64,000 nucleotides of DNA from Isoetes taiwanensis (GCA_021234155.1 JAJEKV010000003.1:29741166-29805165); one strand, 5' to 3'. Shown: positions 19,700-31,406, counted from the stretch's first letter. Notes: generated from the letters alone by a model not told the origin. A program made the numbers and translations.

Positions 19700-22330
19700 C
19701 ATAGAGTCTTTTACCAATTACAAAATAGAAATAGGACCATTGTATATTGCTAGAGTCCAATATGTCGCCAAAATTTCTCTTTTATATGATTCTGGCGTAG
19801 GTTAGCCGGGAAAAGGGGGAGTTTTTGTTTTTGCCTTTGTTATGGCGTGAGCGGTTTGCATGGTCGAAAATAGCAGGGCTCCTGTTCACGGGGACTGCTA
19901 AGAGCAGGCCGATGAAGGTGGCAGGACCAGGCCGACGGATGGAGGAGGCGATGGAGCCGGATGGATGCCAGAATCGCCATCTGATCAGGTTATCTTCCAG
20001 CTGATTTTTAGATGCAGGCGAGGCATGAGGCTGCTGTCTGATTCGGCATGTTCTGAACTGGCCAAAATATCAGTGGATTCGCTTCTTCGGTGTTCTTTGG
20101 AGTAGGGTTTTCTTGTGGGCTGTGTATTTGTTGGTGCTTTGGGAGTAGCAGCCACTAAGTGTCGGGCTTCAGATGGGGCTTCCACTGTCAGAACTTGCAG
20201 GGTGCTTGCTTGCGAGGTGAAGAGATTCTTCTGTATATTCAAGAAGGAACATTTGGGTAATTCCAGTTTCGTAGCATGTGGATTGGTTGAGGGTTCCTCT
20301 TCTGTGTTATTCGATTTGTTGATTGTGAGGTGATTTCTTCCAGAATGTGTATTCTCTGTGCTAGAGACGGTTGTCACGCATCAATCACTTGTTGCATCCA
20401 TGGATTTCCTTGGAAAGTATATCGGCTATGCAGCTGCTGTTCCTATCGCTACTGTCTGGATGAAGACATGGTTGTTAGAGGGTAGAGGCCAAATGGAGTT
20501 GTACAATTGGATTACTTGACATGCTTTAGAATGGGGTGGGTTTTGTAGAGATGGTGTGCTTCCTGCAGATGGGAAGCGATGTAACTGTGTTTCGGTTTGC
20601 TGTGTTCTGTGAATATGAAAATTAAATTTCGTGTCTTCTTCCTGGTGCAAATGTTTGAATGATCGGATCTACTCTTTATTTTTTTATTTTGTTTCGTGTA
20701 CGTATGTGAGGCGTATGGGGAGCGTGCCCATGTACGGGGGTCTGAGGTGTAAAAGTTGACACTGTTGATCTAGCATATTGAAGGAATCATATCTTTATCT
20801 AATGGACACTAAAAAACATTAACACATAGAGGCATTTTCATGGTTACACTGGGGAATGGAACATGGTTGACCAATTTTGCATTACCGATTTTCCAGTTTT
20901 TTTTTTCTTTTAATAGAATTGCAATTGTCGTAGACGAGTTCTTCGAGAGTATGTCCTGAGGAACAAGTCTTCGAGCAAACACAACTAGTTCTTTGCAAGC
21001 AAGATCTTCAGATACAAAATCTTAGTCGATTTAAAAAGCATCGGGTCTCAGTAAATTTGTTGAATCTTCATAAGAAGAGTTCCTCGCAGGGAGTTTTCTT
21101 TGCCGGCACTGCTAAATCTTCGTAAAAAAGCTTCGTGTTAGAACTGCTCTCCTGTTTCTATTTTGTAGGGGGACTTCATTTCTAGTTTTGCAGGTGCGGC
21201 AACCCGCGACTCCATTCCCAATTTGCAGGTGTTGCAAACCGGGAATGGAGTTCCAATCCCCATTCCCTTATACGCACTCTTACATTTGCTTGATACCCAC
21301 AATTGCAAATCTACCTTTTATGATTGATTTTGTACTAATTGCCATAGGGATGGTCATTTTGCTCAGCAGAGTATGCCAAAGTCTAGGAACACTAGTCGAC
21401 TACTTGTTAAAATTGAGAATTATTGATAGGGGAAATTTTTTCAAGAAGTTTGCCCGTCAAAATCTGTGGGGTTCTTTGTATTTTTTATTAATAAGGATGA
21501 ACGACGACGCTTAAGAATTAGGATTGCAGTTTATTGTTTTCTGTTCTATTAAGATACAGAATGCTTGACATATTATGATCTGTTAGGATCATCAGAGTCC
21601 CATCATTACAGCATGTGGTCTATGAAAGTATTGAGTACAGCACACTACAAAGTTTCTCCATTCATGCAAGTTCAATCAAACAATCTATAGCAATGACAAA
21701 AATAGATGAAGCAAATGGATCAAATAGAAACCAACTTGGAGACAAGATTTGTAAGGCCATTTTAAAAAAGCGTTTTCAATAGAATGATGCTCCTGATGAC
21801 TTCAACACTACCAAACCATTAAGAACAGGAAAGAGACAACTTATAACAAAATGCATATATGGTCTCCATCTAAATAGACTCTAACAACAACAAAGTTTAG
21901 ATTTATAAAGGGATCTTAAGATTCACCTGCAATAATGCTTGTAAAGCCTTTGCTGCGCATACCTCTACAAATTCCTACAATTGCAGATTCACCAAAGTCA
22001 AAGCCAGTTATGCCAATCTATTATGCAACTTCAAATTTGTATACTAAATGTGCAGAAATATAGAGCGGAACGACTGGCATGATCTGAAATATATTTTGGA
22101 GCGATAATACATTTCTGCTAGGAAAGTAGAGGTGCAAATTTTAAAGTAAGTCTAAGTTCTTTGTAGCCTAGAATCAGATGTTTCCCTCTTGCCAAGGACA
22201 GCCACTTTTGCAAAGTGAAGTTTTCACACAGAATCAGCCGAAGACGAGTAAGTTAGGTTTTCAAGGCTCCATGTAAAGGAAAAATCAGTGATGCTGCATT
22301 TCAATTCGCTTTCATATCAAGTTCTAACAA
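19700..22330. other. no firm gene; possible LINE-associated sequence
   Basis: Two minus-strand frames (20377-19985 and 20650-20426) are Thr/Ser/Pro-rich and unrecognised. They might be upstream parts of the LINE but show no domain. CCAACTTCTATATTG at 19620-19634 and a tandem duplication of CAGCATAATATGATGACCCA just before it are small repeats. At 21210-21260 AACCGGGAATGGAG repeats the foldback-type sequence seen at 7.6 kb. Confidence 0.3.
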
Positions 22331-22344
22331 TGACTGAAGAATGT

Positions 22345-22720
22345 AAGGATAAGATAAGATAAGATAAAATTTTAACGTCCTCGAAAACCCAAACCCAATA
22401 CAAAAGATGGGGCATAAGCCCGATCACCGTGACAAAGGAAAAAGAATATGAACATGAAAAAACATAACACAAATAATAATAAGTGTGCACATGCATATGA
22501 GCTAAACATAACCAAACCATGGGTTCTGAGGCCACTGGTCTCGGACAATCGCTGTGCCTCCCCGGTACACTGCCCATTTTCGCTGAAGCCTAGCTTCTCG
22601 CACCTTACATAACTCCTGGCGCCGTCTGGTCAGCTGGAGCGGAGAGAGATCCTCTTGAACTGAGAACTGAGTGTCTTTCAGATGTCTTCCATGTTGAAGG
22701 AAAAAATAAAATTGCCTGAG
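22345..22720 (-). mobile_element. LINE 3' end with TTATC tail
   Basis: The minus strand reads a Gln/Arg-rich C-terminal frame (QLTRRRQELCKVREARLQRK ... WPQNPWFGYV, then stop). A 3' UTR follows with GCTTATGCCCCATCTTTTGT and GAGGACGTTAAAATTTTATC, ending in (TTATC)n at about 22370-22350. A GGACGTTAAAA stretch followed by a pentamer repeat also occurs at 28682-28710, so two copies of related non-LTR elements are present. 5'-truncation is likely. Confidence 0.55.
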
Positions 22721-22724
22721 GTAG

Positions 22725-24980
22725 CTCCATAAGCTGGATAGAGGGTCGGAATTATAGTCTAGAAATGGATGTAAGCATTTCTCTGTTGCCTCTCTCTTCT
22801 AAATTCCCTCTGGCTCATTATAATACCGACGCCTAGGACGAGAATCAAGATAAACCAATCCATGGTTAAAAAGGACTGATGCGGCATGCAACACTCATGC
22901 CACCTGCAATCGAATAAGATTGATGAATAGCCCAAATCGATAGAAGGGCCTAAATAGGAATGACCAGGAACTCAAAAACTGCAGAATCATACTAAACAAA
23001 ATTCTCTGATTTTTTGAAAATTGAAAATCTATTCGAGCTGATAAACTCGCCAAAACCTTAGGAAAATAACCTAAAGAAAATTCCAAGAAGGCTTTTTTAT
23101 TAAACTAGAAAAGTTAAATTAACAATATTGATAATCTTGATAGAAATACGCTTTCAGAATATTCTTGATTGATGCTTCCTCCTAAAAATGGCACGTAAGG
23201 TTTTGAGGAAAAATGGGGGTTTTTTTAAAGGGTAGAAAAAAGGTCTTTCTAGTGTTTGTAGGATCGCCACTCATATGAAGAAATATGTCAAAAAATGTTA
23301 GAATTTTGACAATTTAGACAAGTGTAAGACGATTAAACGATTTAGAGATTGCTTGCTAAAAATTTAAATTTGACACCTCGTCATTATTATCAACAATTTT
23401 ATCCAAATAGTAGACACGTATGTGAAATTTTAAATATGCGCACTACAATTAATGAGATCTCCCATAACACACCAAAACAAAAAAAAAAAAATGTCAATTC
23501 CCCCCTTTTTTTCCCGTTCAAACAACCGTGAGGACGGCTATGGCGGATTGCCCTCAATCGAACCGGGCCTCTCTGTCTTTTTTCGAGCCTTCAATCAAGC
23601 CTCTATTGCCCTTCAGATGAATAGTTTTGCAGATGCAGGAGCAATGCTGCCCTTCATATTCTTCCTAGTTCGGTCTATGGTGTTGCAGGGCGTCTTATAA
23701 GAGGAACTGGACCATTGTGTTCTTGTGGTCATCATATCTTCGTCGGTTTCTTTCTGTCCGTTACAAGACTCAAATAGAATTCTAGCCAATAAGTGAGCTT
23801 GTACTTGTAGTAATAACTACAGTTTAAAATTGGTAGTTTTTAAGTCATTGTGCTACAAGTGAAGAATTATCCAAAAATTGGATTGTGATCAAGGTTGAAA
23901 AGAATTTTAATAGTGAAAAGTTGCAAGACTAGAAATAATGCATGGCCAAAAACGAAAATCTTGGGTGTAAAGAGGAAGACTTTTTTAAGGAAACAAATTA
24001 TTTGTGAATGAAAGATTGGTCATCGATAAAATAATGTGGCGTCTCACAAAGGGTTGCATATAAACAAAAGCAGCTTCCAGTAAATAGATGCCTTAAGAAA
24101 GGAATGTACAATGCTTCCATTCTTCAGGCCATTTTGTAGAAATCGGCCAGAAAATGCAATATTCAATCACAAACCATGAATGCATTATAGAATATAGTAG
24201 CAAGCCTTGATTATAAAATCAAGCAATTACTTAATCAATGAAGCAGCTGGACGTAAAAAGATAGAGCAAAATAGGTTGCCAGAGATGTCTTGGGTGAGGG
24301 AGCAACCGCATTGCATCTACTAACGATAGGCGACAAGACGATGGAGGTCGCGATCATCTGAAGCTTCTCTGTCTTTGCAAGTCCCAACCTGATGTAGGGC
24401 CAATCCAAATCGATTACCACAATAATCGATTACCAGATAATTCCAATCCAAAGCAACTCCAACTAGTGCATGCATGAGCTCCATCGAACTGACAGTGCTC
24501 ACTGGTTCACAAGGCTTTTCCGTGGTTAATCCTCAATATTTGATCGCAGCCCTCAAATAATCTTCCTCCTCTAATCTCCACCTTCCAAATGGTATATCCG
24601 TGGCATATCCTATTTTTGCCCCCTCGATCCCTAGGGTTTGCTGTACATGCAACCCAAAAGGAGTTTGGTCATTGTGGCTAAAAGAGTTTGAAAGTGTGGA
24701 AACATGGATGCAAAGAGGTTGAGATGATAATTCTACATTGACATTTGTCTTGGGGAGAATTGATGATAAGAGCAGATGCTTAAATCCAATGTATATACAA
24801 CCAGATATTTGTCCCCATCTAGTGCTATATCTTGTTTAGTTTGACTTTGAATGCTTAACATGATAACCATTACAAAACATGAAACTCTAAAATTAAAAAC
24901 GTTGTCCCTCAAATAATGTAGGATTAAATGTTCCATGAACACATTTATTCCAATATTAGCACTACTAGAGTCGTTTTAAC
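22725..24980. other. no recognisable gene
   Basis: AT-rich. An A-run and C-run lie at 23480-23510. Short frames on both strands have no recognisable domain. Confidence 0.4.
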
Positions 24981-24986
24981 TCTAGT

Positions 24987-25742
24987 CTACATATCAGTAG
25001 TGATGTTCCATGAGAACAAACGATGTTTCTCAAAAGCCGAACCAGTAGCAGCCGAGAAACCAACATACATCATTCTGTTAACAATTTTGGCCAAATCCAA
25101 AGACAAGCTGAGAACAGGGCTAGAGGGTCTGCTGGAATCCTTACCATGAGTAACAGTGGCAAGTCTGACCTCAACCTTTTTAGAGGCATCAGAGTAATCA
25201 ACCCAAGCAGCGAAGGTAGAATTCTTACTGAAATCGGCAGCAGAGGTAGCCTTGGAGGTCAAACCGTTAACGTCGATTCCGACGTGCTGGTAATCGGGAT
25301 CGAAAGAGCTTTGGTAAGTATCAAATTCAACGGCGAAGAGATGGTTAGTGGAATTGCCGTCTGTTTGGGGTTCGATCAGGCCAAGGTAGCTGCCCTGGTC
25401 TGTGGACGGAAGGGTGGAATTTGGGGAGATGAAAAAGGCCATTCCATCGCCCGGAAACACAGAATCCGACGTGATAATTTGGAAGACGAAGTGCGTGCTG
25501 AAGGTTGCAGCGTGGCTTTTGGATTGCCGGAATTGGATCGGCTGGTAGTACAGTGCTCTCCCGGAGGTTGCTTCAACAGTATCCTCCTCTGTCAGAGCCA
25601 CATATTTTTTTTGGAATGATGCGCTGCCTTTCAAAAGCATTCCTTTGTGTGATGCAGGCATTGTGTAGGAAAATCCAACCGCATTGCGCACACTAGTGCA
25701 CATGCATAGCGCCAAAAATGCGAATCCAATCCAATTCTCCAT
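24987..25742 (-). CDS. secreted L-type (legume-type) lectin-domain protein
   Basis: 251 aa, intronless and intact. Residues about 1-22 are a hydrophobic signal peptide (WIGFAFLALCMCTSV). A single lectin_legB beta-sandwich follows: FSTHFVFQI (about 80-88), GDGMAFFISP (about 98-107), YLGLIEP, LFAVEFDTYQSSFDPDYQHVGIDVNG (about 134-159; Glu/Asp of FAVEFDTY and the Asp/Asn of the next block are the usual Ca/Mn ligands), AAWVDYSDASKKVEVRL (about 179-195), and MMYVGFSAATGSAFEKHRLFSWNI at the end (about 225-248). The family binds sugars, in the apoplast for secreted forms. It stops right after the lectin fold, where lectin receptor kinases would continue into a membrane segment and kinase; none is seen downstream. 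It may be a true soluble lectin or a 5' fragment of a receptor kinase. Confidence 0.9.
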   Translation of the reverse strand: MENWIGFAFLALCMCTSVRNAVGFSYTMPASHKGMLLKGSASFQKKYVALTEEDTVEATSGRALYYQPIQFRQSKSHAATFSTHFVFQIITSDSVFPGDGMAFFISPNSTLPSTDQGSYLGLIEPQTDGNSTNHLFAVEFDTYQSSFDPDYQHVGIDVNGLTSKATSAADFSKNSTFAAWVDYSDASKKVEVRLATVTHGKDSSRPSSPVLSLSLDLAKIVNRMMYVGFSAATGSAFEKHRLFSWNITTDM

Positions 25743-25778
25743 AGGCCTAGCTTCTGTTTCATCATCTCTTTACCTCTC

Positions 25779-25788
25779 CATATATAAG
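25779..25788 (-). promoter_or_regulatory. candidate TATA box of the lectin gene
   Basis: The minus strand reads CTTATATATGG about 40 bp upstream of the lectin ATG at 25742. Position and sequence fit a plant TATA box with a short 5' UTR. Confidence 0.5.
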
Positions 25789-25907
25789 AGAGGGTCACCT
25801 ATGGTCCAATACTAGACCATGGTAAAATGGTACAAATCTTTCAATAGTGTATAACAAAACAAAATTATTGTCTCAATCTGAACCATTGAATGAACTTAGC
25901 TGTAAAC

Positions 25908-25980
25908 GTGCTTTCAATCTTGATCATCCAATGTTGATCCACCGCGTGCTTTCAATCTTGATCATCCAATGTTGATCCAC
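25908..25980 (+). repeat. 38-bp-spaced tandem duplication upstream of the lectin gene
   Basis: GTGCTTTCAATCTTGATCAT and the following CCAATGTTGATCCAC occur twice (25908-25942 and 25946-25980). Confidence 0.85.
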
Positions 25981-25989
25981 AGTAAGGTG

Positions 25990-27840
25990 TTTCAGTGTCT
26001 CTTCTGTTTGTGTGGTTCACTATAGGTACACCTCCCCCTACCACTTTTTGTTGTGCATTTTATATTGAAATTTGTTGACAAAACCACTAAAATCTTAATG
26101 TCTTGCGTGTTTGTACAAAGACGGCCATTATAATCTTTTTAGCCCTACAAGATAATGCACATGCAACAAGCTTGAAGTCTAGGCTCACATGGATGAATAG
26201 CCATTACATTTTTATTGCGTGAGTGTGTCTTCTTCTTCAGCATTTTAAAAGCTTATTTTTTCTTCTACAATCTAGTCATTCTTGTTAAGTCCACTCAAAA
26301 GTGTTGCATTTTCTTCATGCCAGCTCCGAGTTTGTCCAAGTTGTTGATGTAACCATAGATATAAATTAATGCTCTGCCCCACCTATTTATGGCTCATCTT
26401 ATCTTCACCTGCATAAGAAGGAAAATTTGGTAATGGCACTTAAGTTGGAGTCACTAGATGTCAAAAATTGGACCACTCATTCTTTTTCTCACATACGTGG
26501 TTTTTGTAAGTTACAACAAATTCAATTGTATATTTATACAAGAAATTTACCGCAGCCGCTGCCTTCTCTTTACGAACTCGAGCTTAGATCAGAACCCAAG
26601 TATTATGAACATGTCTTTGCAACGACAAAGAGTTTGCTGAGGGCATTTCAAGATGAAAATTCTATCTATATATATGATACTAATGGAGAAATGTGAGGAT
26701 ATATAGTCTATGCGCCATCCTGGCTCTTTAATGTTTTTAACCCATTTTTGTCCCTTCACTCTGCGGTTTGTTTGGGCGGGTTCATTTTGGTTCTTAGTTG
26801 ATGCCATTGAGCAAAACTCGAATGGGAAGAGTTGGCACGTAGGTTCAGACTTGATGCAAGCCATCTTTTTTGCCCGAGGGATCCACCTTCTTTATAAGGG
26901 ATATGCCACCTGCGTGCATAAGGTAGCCGAAAAACCCCTAGTATACGTGTTTCTTATAGGGAAATTTGACCCCTTTCCGTATGGTTTTACAACTAGAAGA
27001 ACATCCCAAAACCCCTATGACCCCTAGTATACATATGGAAAAGAGTAAAAAATTGCCCCCTCCCATTGATGCACCTTGGAATACAAAAGGATAGACTAAC
27101 AGACCACTTAAAAAACTTCAAGAAATTGTGCGTTTTAAACTACGGTAGAGATAGAATATAGAAACCCCCTTTGGTTTGGGTGCATAATATTCACACGGGG
27201 GGTTACGTAGGGCAGCGAGAGCCCCTAAAAACTTACAATACATGTACAAAATTAACACCATTAAGTACATTCCCTCAAATCTTATAGTATTTTGCAAACC
27301 TCAAGATACAGTATACAAAAACTTGGGTTCAGGGGGATTTTCATTTAAATATGTTGGATGCAATGGTTTGTAGTAATAGTGTTATTGTTAGTTATATGTT
27401 GGTAGTTAAAAAAAAAATTTGGGCCCTTCGGGCCCTAACAAAATCAGACAAAGAAAACAAGATAAACGCATTGAAAAAAAACTATGGTGCTGCACCACAT
27501 ACTCAAGTTATAAAAAGTATTTTAGAATTTGCCAAATCACACCACGTTTTGCATACATGTCCACAAGAGCATTTGCTACTGCTGCATCAAACTGGAAACC
27601 CTTTTTGATAATTTGCAAACACTTGTGCATGTCATTCAATTACATGAGACAAGCCTAGGATGATAAAACTGGCTTGTTTTAATATAAATACAATGATGTG
27701 CAATGGTTGCATGATGGGATGCTGCTATGAGCAAACACAAATCATACAAATGACATATGCTGAATTATAGTTCCCAAGCCTATGACAGAAATTATCCACC
27801 AAAGATAATATAAATATCCCATGGGAGAATAGTCTTATGA
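25990..27840. other. no recognisable gene
   Basis: Short frames (for example 26427-26696 +) have no recognisable domain. A T-run at 27407-27420 is followed by GGGCCCTTCGGGCCC, a 15-bp palindrome. Confidence 0.35.
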
Positions 27841-27842
27841 AT

Positions 27843-28028
27843 AAAAGTTGCAGCATTGTGTTCATCTATAGCATCTTCTCCTAATGAGAAATAGTCTTGT
27901 TTGGAGAAATAGTAAAGAGAACATGTGCAACAGACAAAAGTTGCAGCATTGTGTTCATCTATAGCATCTTCTCCTAATGAGAAATAGTCTTGTTTGGAGA
28001 AATAGTAAAGAGAACATGTGCAACCGAC
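27843..28028 (+). repeat. 93-bp tandem duplication
   Basis: Two adjacent copies (27843-27935 and 27936-28028), nearly identical, containing GCATTGTGTTCATCTATAGC and ending ACATGTGCAAC. Confidence 0.85.
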
Positions 28029-28267
28029 AATACTATTTCAATCTCCATATGATAATATAAAATCACTACAGAAGCATCATTTGTTCATCCAACCATGCTA
28101 AGGAGTCAAACCGTGACTGAGAGCAAACACCAGTCACAAAAATATCCCTAGTATACTGATCTTTGAAAACAAATTTAACCCTTAAAGTATATCTTTTGCC
28201 CCAGATAATGGCGAAAAAACCCCCTATTGGTAAGTATACAAATATAAAATGGTAAAAAAAAACCCCT

Positions 28268-28546
28268 TTATTGCATGCACATGTTCCATACTGCAAAGAA
28301 TACTGAATCCCCATAGATCCTGGATATAAAAGATGCTTTAGGCAATCTTATTAGTTTTTCAATTCTTATCCTTTTTGTGACGTCTAGGCCAAGTGGATAC
28401 CATTGCTTGAGCTTCAATAGCTTGTCCATAACTTCCTCCCTCGACTTCTTCTCACTGTCTGTTTCCTTCTCGGAGCACATACTTGGCATTACACATACTT
28501 GAAGTTCTAGATAAACATCTGCAATTACTGAGCCCTCAGTAGTCAT
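28268..28546 (-). CDS. unrecognised small frame, possibly a downstream exon
   Basis: 92-aa frame with a Lys/Glu-rich central helix (SEKETDSEKKSREEVMDKLLKLKQWYPLG). No family is recognised. It lies downstream of the 29-kb gene on the same strand and could be a later exon of it or a remnant. A LINE-like tail (plus strand, 28565-28712) lies between them. Confidence 0.25.
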   Translation of the reverse strand: MTTEGSVIADVYLELQVCVMPSMCSEKETDSEKKSREEVMDKLLKLKQWYPLGLDVTKRIRIEKLIRLPKASFISRIYGDSVFFAVWNMCMQ

Positions 28547-28564
28547 TATCTCTGTTTGTCTAGT

Positions 28565-28712
28565 ATCATCATTACTGCAAAGGTTTTTCCCTTGAAAACC
28601 TTTCGAGGCAAGGGTTTTTTAATCCTAGTAGTAATGATTGTACTAGCCCATTGTATGGGTCCCATGACCTATTGGTCTCTGTGGACGTTAAAAAATCTAT
28701 TCTATTCTATTC
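28565..28712 (+). mobile_element. LINE 3' tail with ATTCT repeat
   Basis: AAGGTTTTTCCCTTG, CCATTGTATGGGTCCC and TGGACGTTAAAAAATCT are followed by (ATTCT)n at about 28698-28712. The GGACGTTAAAA plus pentamer tail parallels the element at 22345-22720 (opposite strand). Confidence 0.45.
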
Positions 28713-28869
28713 TTCACTGCCTTTGATAAAGTGACAAATGCCAATAATCCTGACTCGAGTGGATTGCCACTGCCACCAAAAACCTAATATGTAGAAACTT
28801 AATGATGGTTTCTTTTACAAGCTTCATCTGACCGCCGAAACTCCATCATAGTGAGATTGGACTATAGAC

Positions 28870-29362
28870 CTAGCTTTTCAGAGGCCAGCCATACTTTGTA
28901 ATATTGGCTGCTGACTTGTCTGCCTTGAATCCATCAATGTCTGCATTGTATTTGCAAATGCTCAGGTTATTCTTCACGATCTTCTCTACTATGAAGACAC
29001 AAATATGGTCGTCCAACTCATCGCATGTCGCATGAGAGAACCAGCCCCACATTTTTGAAGGCCACATCCCTATTACCTCTTGATTGTAGGACTATATCAT
29101 ATTTTGAGCTTGCCTTGCTCACCGTTACATACCATTCAACTCCCTCGAGGAGAACTGTCTCTGGCAAATCTTGACTGAGCTCACATGTTATCAATCTTCC
29201 ATCATCAATTAGCTTGATGCTCCGAGTCCGATCTATATTCTCAGTCTCTTGTACTACTTTCTTGGGGTCCTTCTTGCCTCTCTTTGATGGCGCTGTTGGT
29301 GCACTAGTTTCTGTAACCAATGATCTCCTGTGGACTACACAAGGAATATTAATTTTAGCCAT
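28870..29362 (-). CDS. hypothetical protein gene (two overlapping frames)
   Basis: Starts MAKINIPCVVHRRSLVTETS at 29362. A basic linker follows (SKRGKKDPKK), then a beta-rich looking segment (SIKLIDDGRLITCELSQDLP, ETVLLEGVEWYVTVSKASSKYDIVLQSRG). The first frame stops near 29018. A second frame overlaps from 29067 and runs to 28870 (HATCDELDDHICVFIVEKIVKNNLSICKY). A GAGGTAATAG donor-like site near 29070 would fit an intron between them; a frameshift is the alternative. No family is recognised. An upstream TATA-like site at 30636 and a long transcribed-looking leader suggest a real gene with a 5' UTR intron. Confidence 0.4.
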
Positions 29363-29404
29363 TTTATTATATTATGAGTGTAGTAAATAGACATCAAACA
29401 CCCA

Positions 29405-29825
29405 CGTCTTGCGCTGAGCGCGACAAACTAACTCGAAAGATTAAAAAGAGGTAAGTGTGAGGGCCATGGCCAATGATTTGCGCGTAGCATGAGTCAGAGG
29501 GCATTTCCCTCTTTTTTAAATTGTAAGAAGCATAGAATCTAGACTTCTTGCACTTAGCATGAGCTTAATACAGTTTAATGAATTCCACATAATAATGCCA
29601 AATGTACGTGCCACTTCTCGTGCTAAGCACGAGAAGCTTTGGGGAAAAGCTTAAAGACTTATTATGTAGCATAAATCGTCTTCGGTCTTCACTCCAAAGT
29701 GTCACATATCTCTTAGTGAAATATAGAATGCATTAGACTTCGCTAAGCTCGCGCTAGGCGCGAATTCAATGTTACTTACTACTTAATGATGAGGGGTATC
29801 ATTCAACTCACGCTACGTGCGAATT
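29405..29825. repeat. six dispersed degenerate palindromes of the CTCGCGCTnAGCGCGA type
   Basis: CTTGCGCTGAGCGCGAC (29409), TTGCGCGTAGCATGAGT (about 29476), CTTGCACTTAGCATGAGC (about 29546), CTCGTGCTAAGCACGAGA (about 29616), CTCGCGCTAGGCGCGAAT (about 29747) and CTCACGCTACGTGCGAAT (about 29807). Spacing is 60-130 bp. Each is an imperfect inverted repeat centred on CT(A/G)AG-like bases. Confidence 0.55.
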
Positions 29826-29948
29826 ATAAGATAGTGTCCTCACTGGCCTTTAACAAACACTGATTCTAATACAGTGCTATACCTGTATGGAACCTATGCA
29901 GGGCATGATATATGCTTCTCTCACTTGATAATCATAAGTTACACAAAA

Positions 29949-30082
29949 CTAAACTACACTCCTAGAACAGCAAAGCTATAGAGAACTTTACAAAACAAAA
30001 CAGGGAGATCCCAAAATCTGCATCTTCCTATTTTGATTAGTAAAGTTGTCTGCATCTATATTGTTCTAGGAGTGTAGTTTAG
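29949..30082. repeat. 21-bp perfect inverted repeat with 92-bp loop
   Basis: The arm ending ACTACACTCCTAGAACA (29949-29969) is mirrored by TGTTCTAGGAGTGTAGT (30062-30082). Similarity continues imperfectly outside (CAAAGC/GCTTTG). It could be a small MITE or a hairpin RNA precursor. Confidence 0.7.
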
Positions 30083-30635
30083 CTTTGTGGGATTTGAAAT
30101 CTAAATATAACAACTAAGATTGCAGCTTAGATTTGTGCATAACATCCAAAAAAATAAATCTAAAATCAATGCAGAGCCATGCAACATAAGAAATGCAGAG
30201 CCTTTAGATTTAGAAAGATCATTGCAGAAATTTGAGCTAATCTAGAGAAAATACTAGAAAAAAAAAGACACTACAAGCAAATTAGACTTAGAAAAAATGA
30301 AATCACTAACCTTTAGTAGCTATTATAGTCGAAATGCTCAGAAAATTCGGAGATTAGACTGTTCTCAAGCTCAGAATCTGTTTGGAAGCTCGAAATCTGT
30401 ATCAGGAGTTGGAGGCTTCAAATCACTCCGGGATTTCTGTAGCAGGCCAAAAATCGACCTAAGAATAAGAAATTGAATGAATCGTGTTGTCAGAATAGGA
30501 AGATTGCCGAAGGAAACGCGCAGAATAGAAAGGCGCTCGAAAAATTTTGGTGTAAGAAGGAAAAGAGACGGTTCGATTTTGATTAATTTGGGTTCGTTAT
30601 GATATTGTACAATAAAAAATGGCCTATTTAAATCT

Positions 30636-30644
30636 CTTTATATA
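30636..30644 (-). promoter_or_regulatory. candidate TATA box for the 29-kb minus-strand gene
   Basis: TATATAAAG on the minus strand, in a setting that falls from AT-rich to a leader-like sequence below 30600. The assumed 5' UTR would contain one intron, since the ATG is at 29362. No cap site can be seen. Confidence 0.3.
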
Positions 30645-31401
30645 GAAAAGATAATTAGATTTTAAAAACTTTTATCCCGCACGCCAAGAAAATAATATCT
30701 TTAATTCGGGCATTAAAAAGTTAATTTTAAAGTGCTTTTCCACCCGCGACAATCCCTTTCCCCAAACTACCTTTCAATCATTCGCTCATACTAATTTTTT
30801 TTAATTGGCCTGCCAATTATAGCATCCTTGACTCAATTTGTTCACAGAATTTTGTGTTTCCTTCTAAAACCTAAAGAAACACAAGAACTATGTGTCTTCA
30901 TTAGCGAATTCAGATGTCGCCAGGAAGAAACCTTGTTGAAGCTCTGGATCAAACATCCACATCTCAAGTAGCTACGGTGTCAACATAATTGAGTCAAGCG
31001 CCCTTCATTGGCTTCTCTACTTTAATTAACATAGATTTGCAGGTTTATAAAAAATAAAAGGAATCTACAGAGTTCCTTCCGGAGGTGTAATCTCATGGAG
31101 TCCCCCTATGAGACTACTCTGGGTTGCATCTCCTCGGTCCGATGAGGCATGATAAAGACAAATCCCCTCCTGGACCACAATGGTTCCATAGGTGGCTATA
31201 GGATCGTGGCACCACTGGAGCCCACGCATCTGTACCCTACTTAACCTCCTAAAATCTATAGGTCGGCTCACCGCACATATGGAGTCCCTAGGACGTCCTT
31301 TCGTGACAACACATGTGACCTAGGGGTGTCAGGCTCATACCCAGCCCATGCGCAGTGATTGACTATAAGCCTAGCACACTATAGGAGCCTTAGTAGCCAC
31401 G

Positions 31402-31406
31402 CTCAA
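31402..31406. repeat. TSD of the outer LTR retrotransposon, left (CTCAA)
   Basis: CTCAA directly before the left LTR, matched by CTCAA at 44689-44693 directly after the right LTR. Confidence 0.85.

Noticed and set aside
25023-25619. 198-aa plus-strand frame
   Set aside because: Antisense shadow of the lectin gene; the minus strand has a signal peptide and lectin motifs.
28560-28640. MITE with ATCATTACT/AGTAATGAT ends
   Set aside because: The arms are only 9 bp and the stretch reads better as part of a LINE 3' tail.
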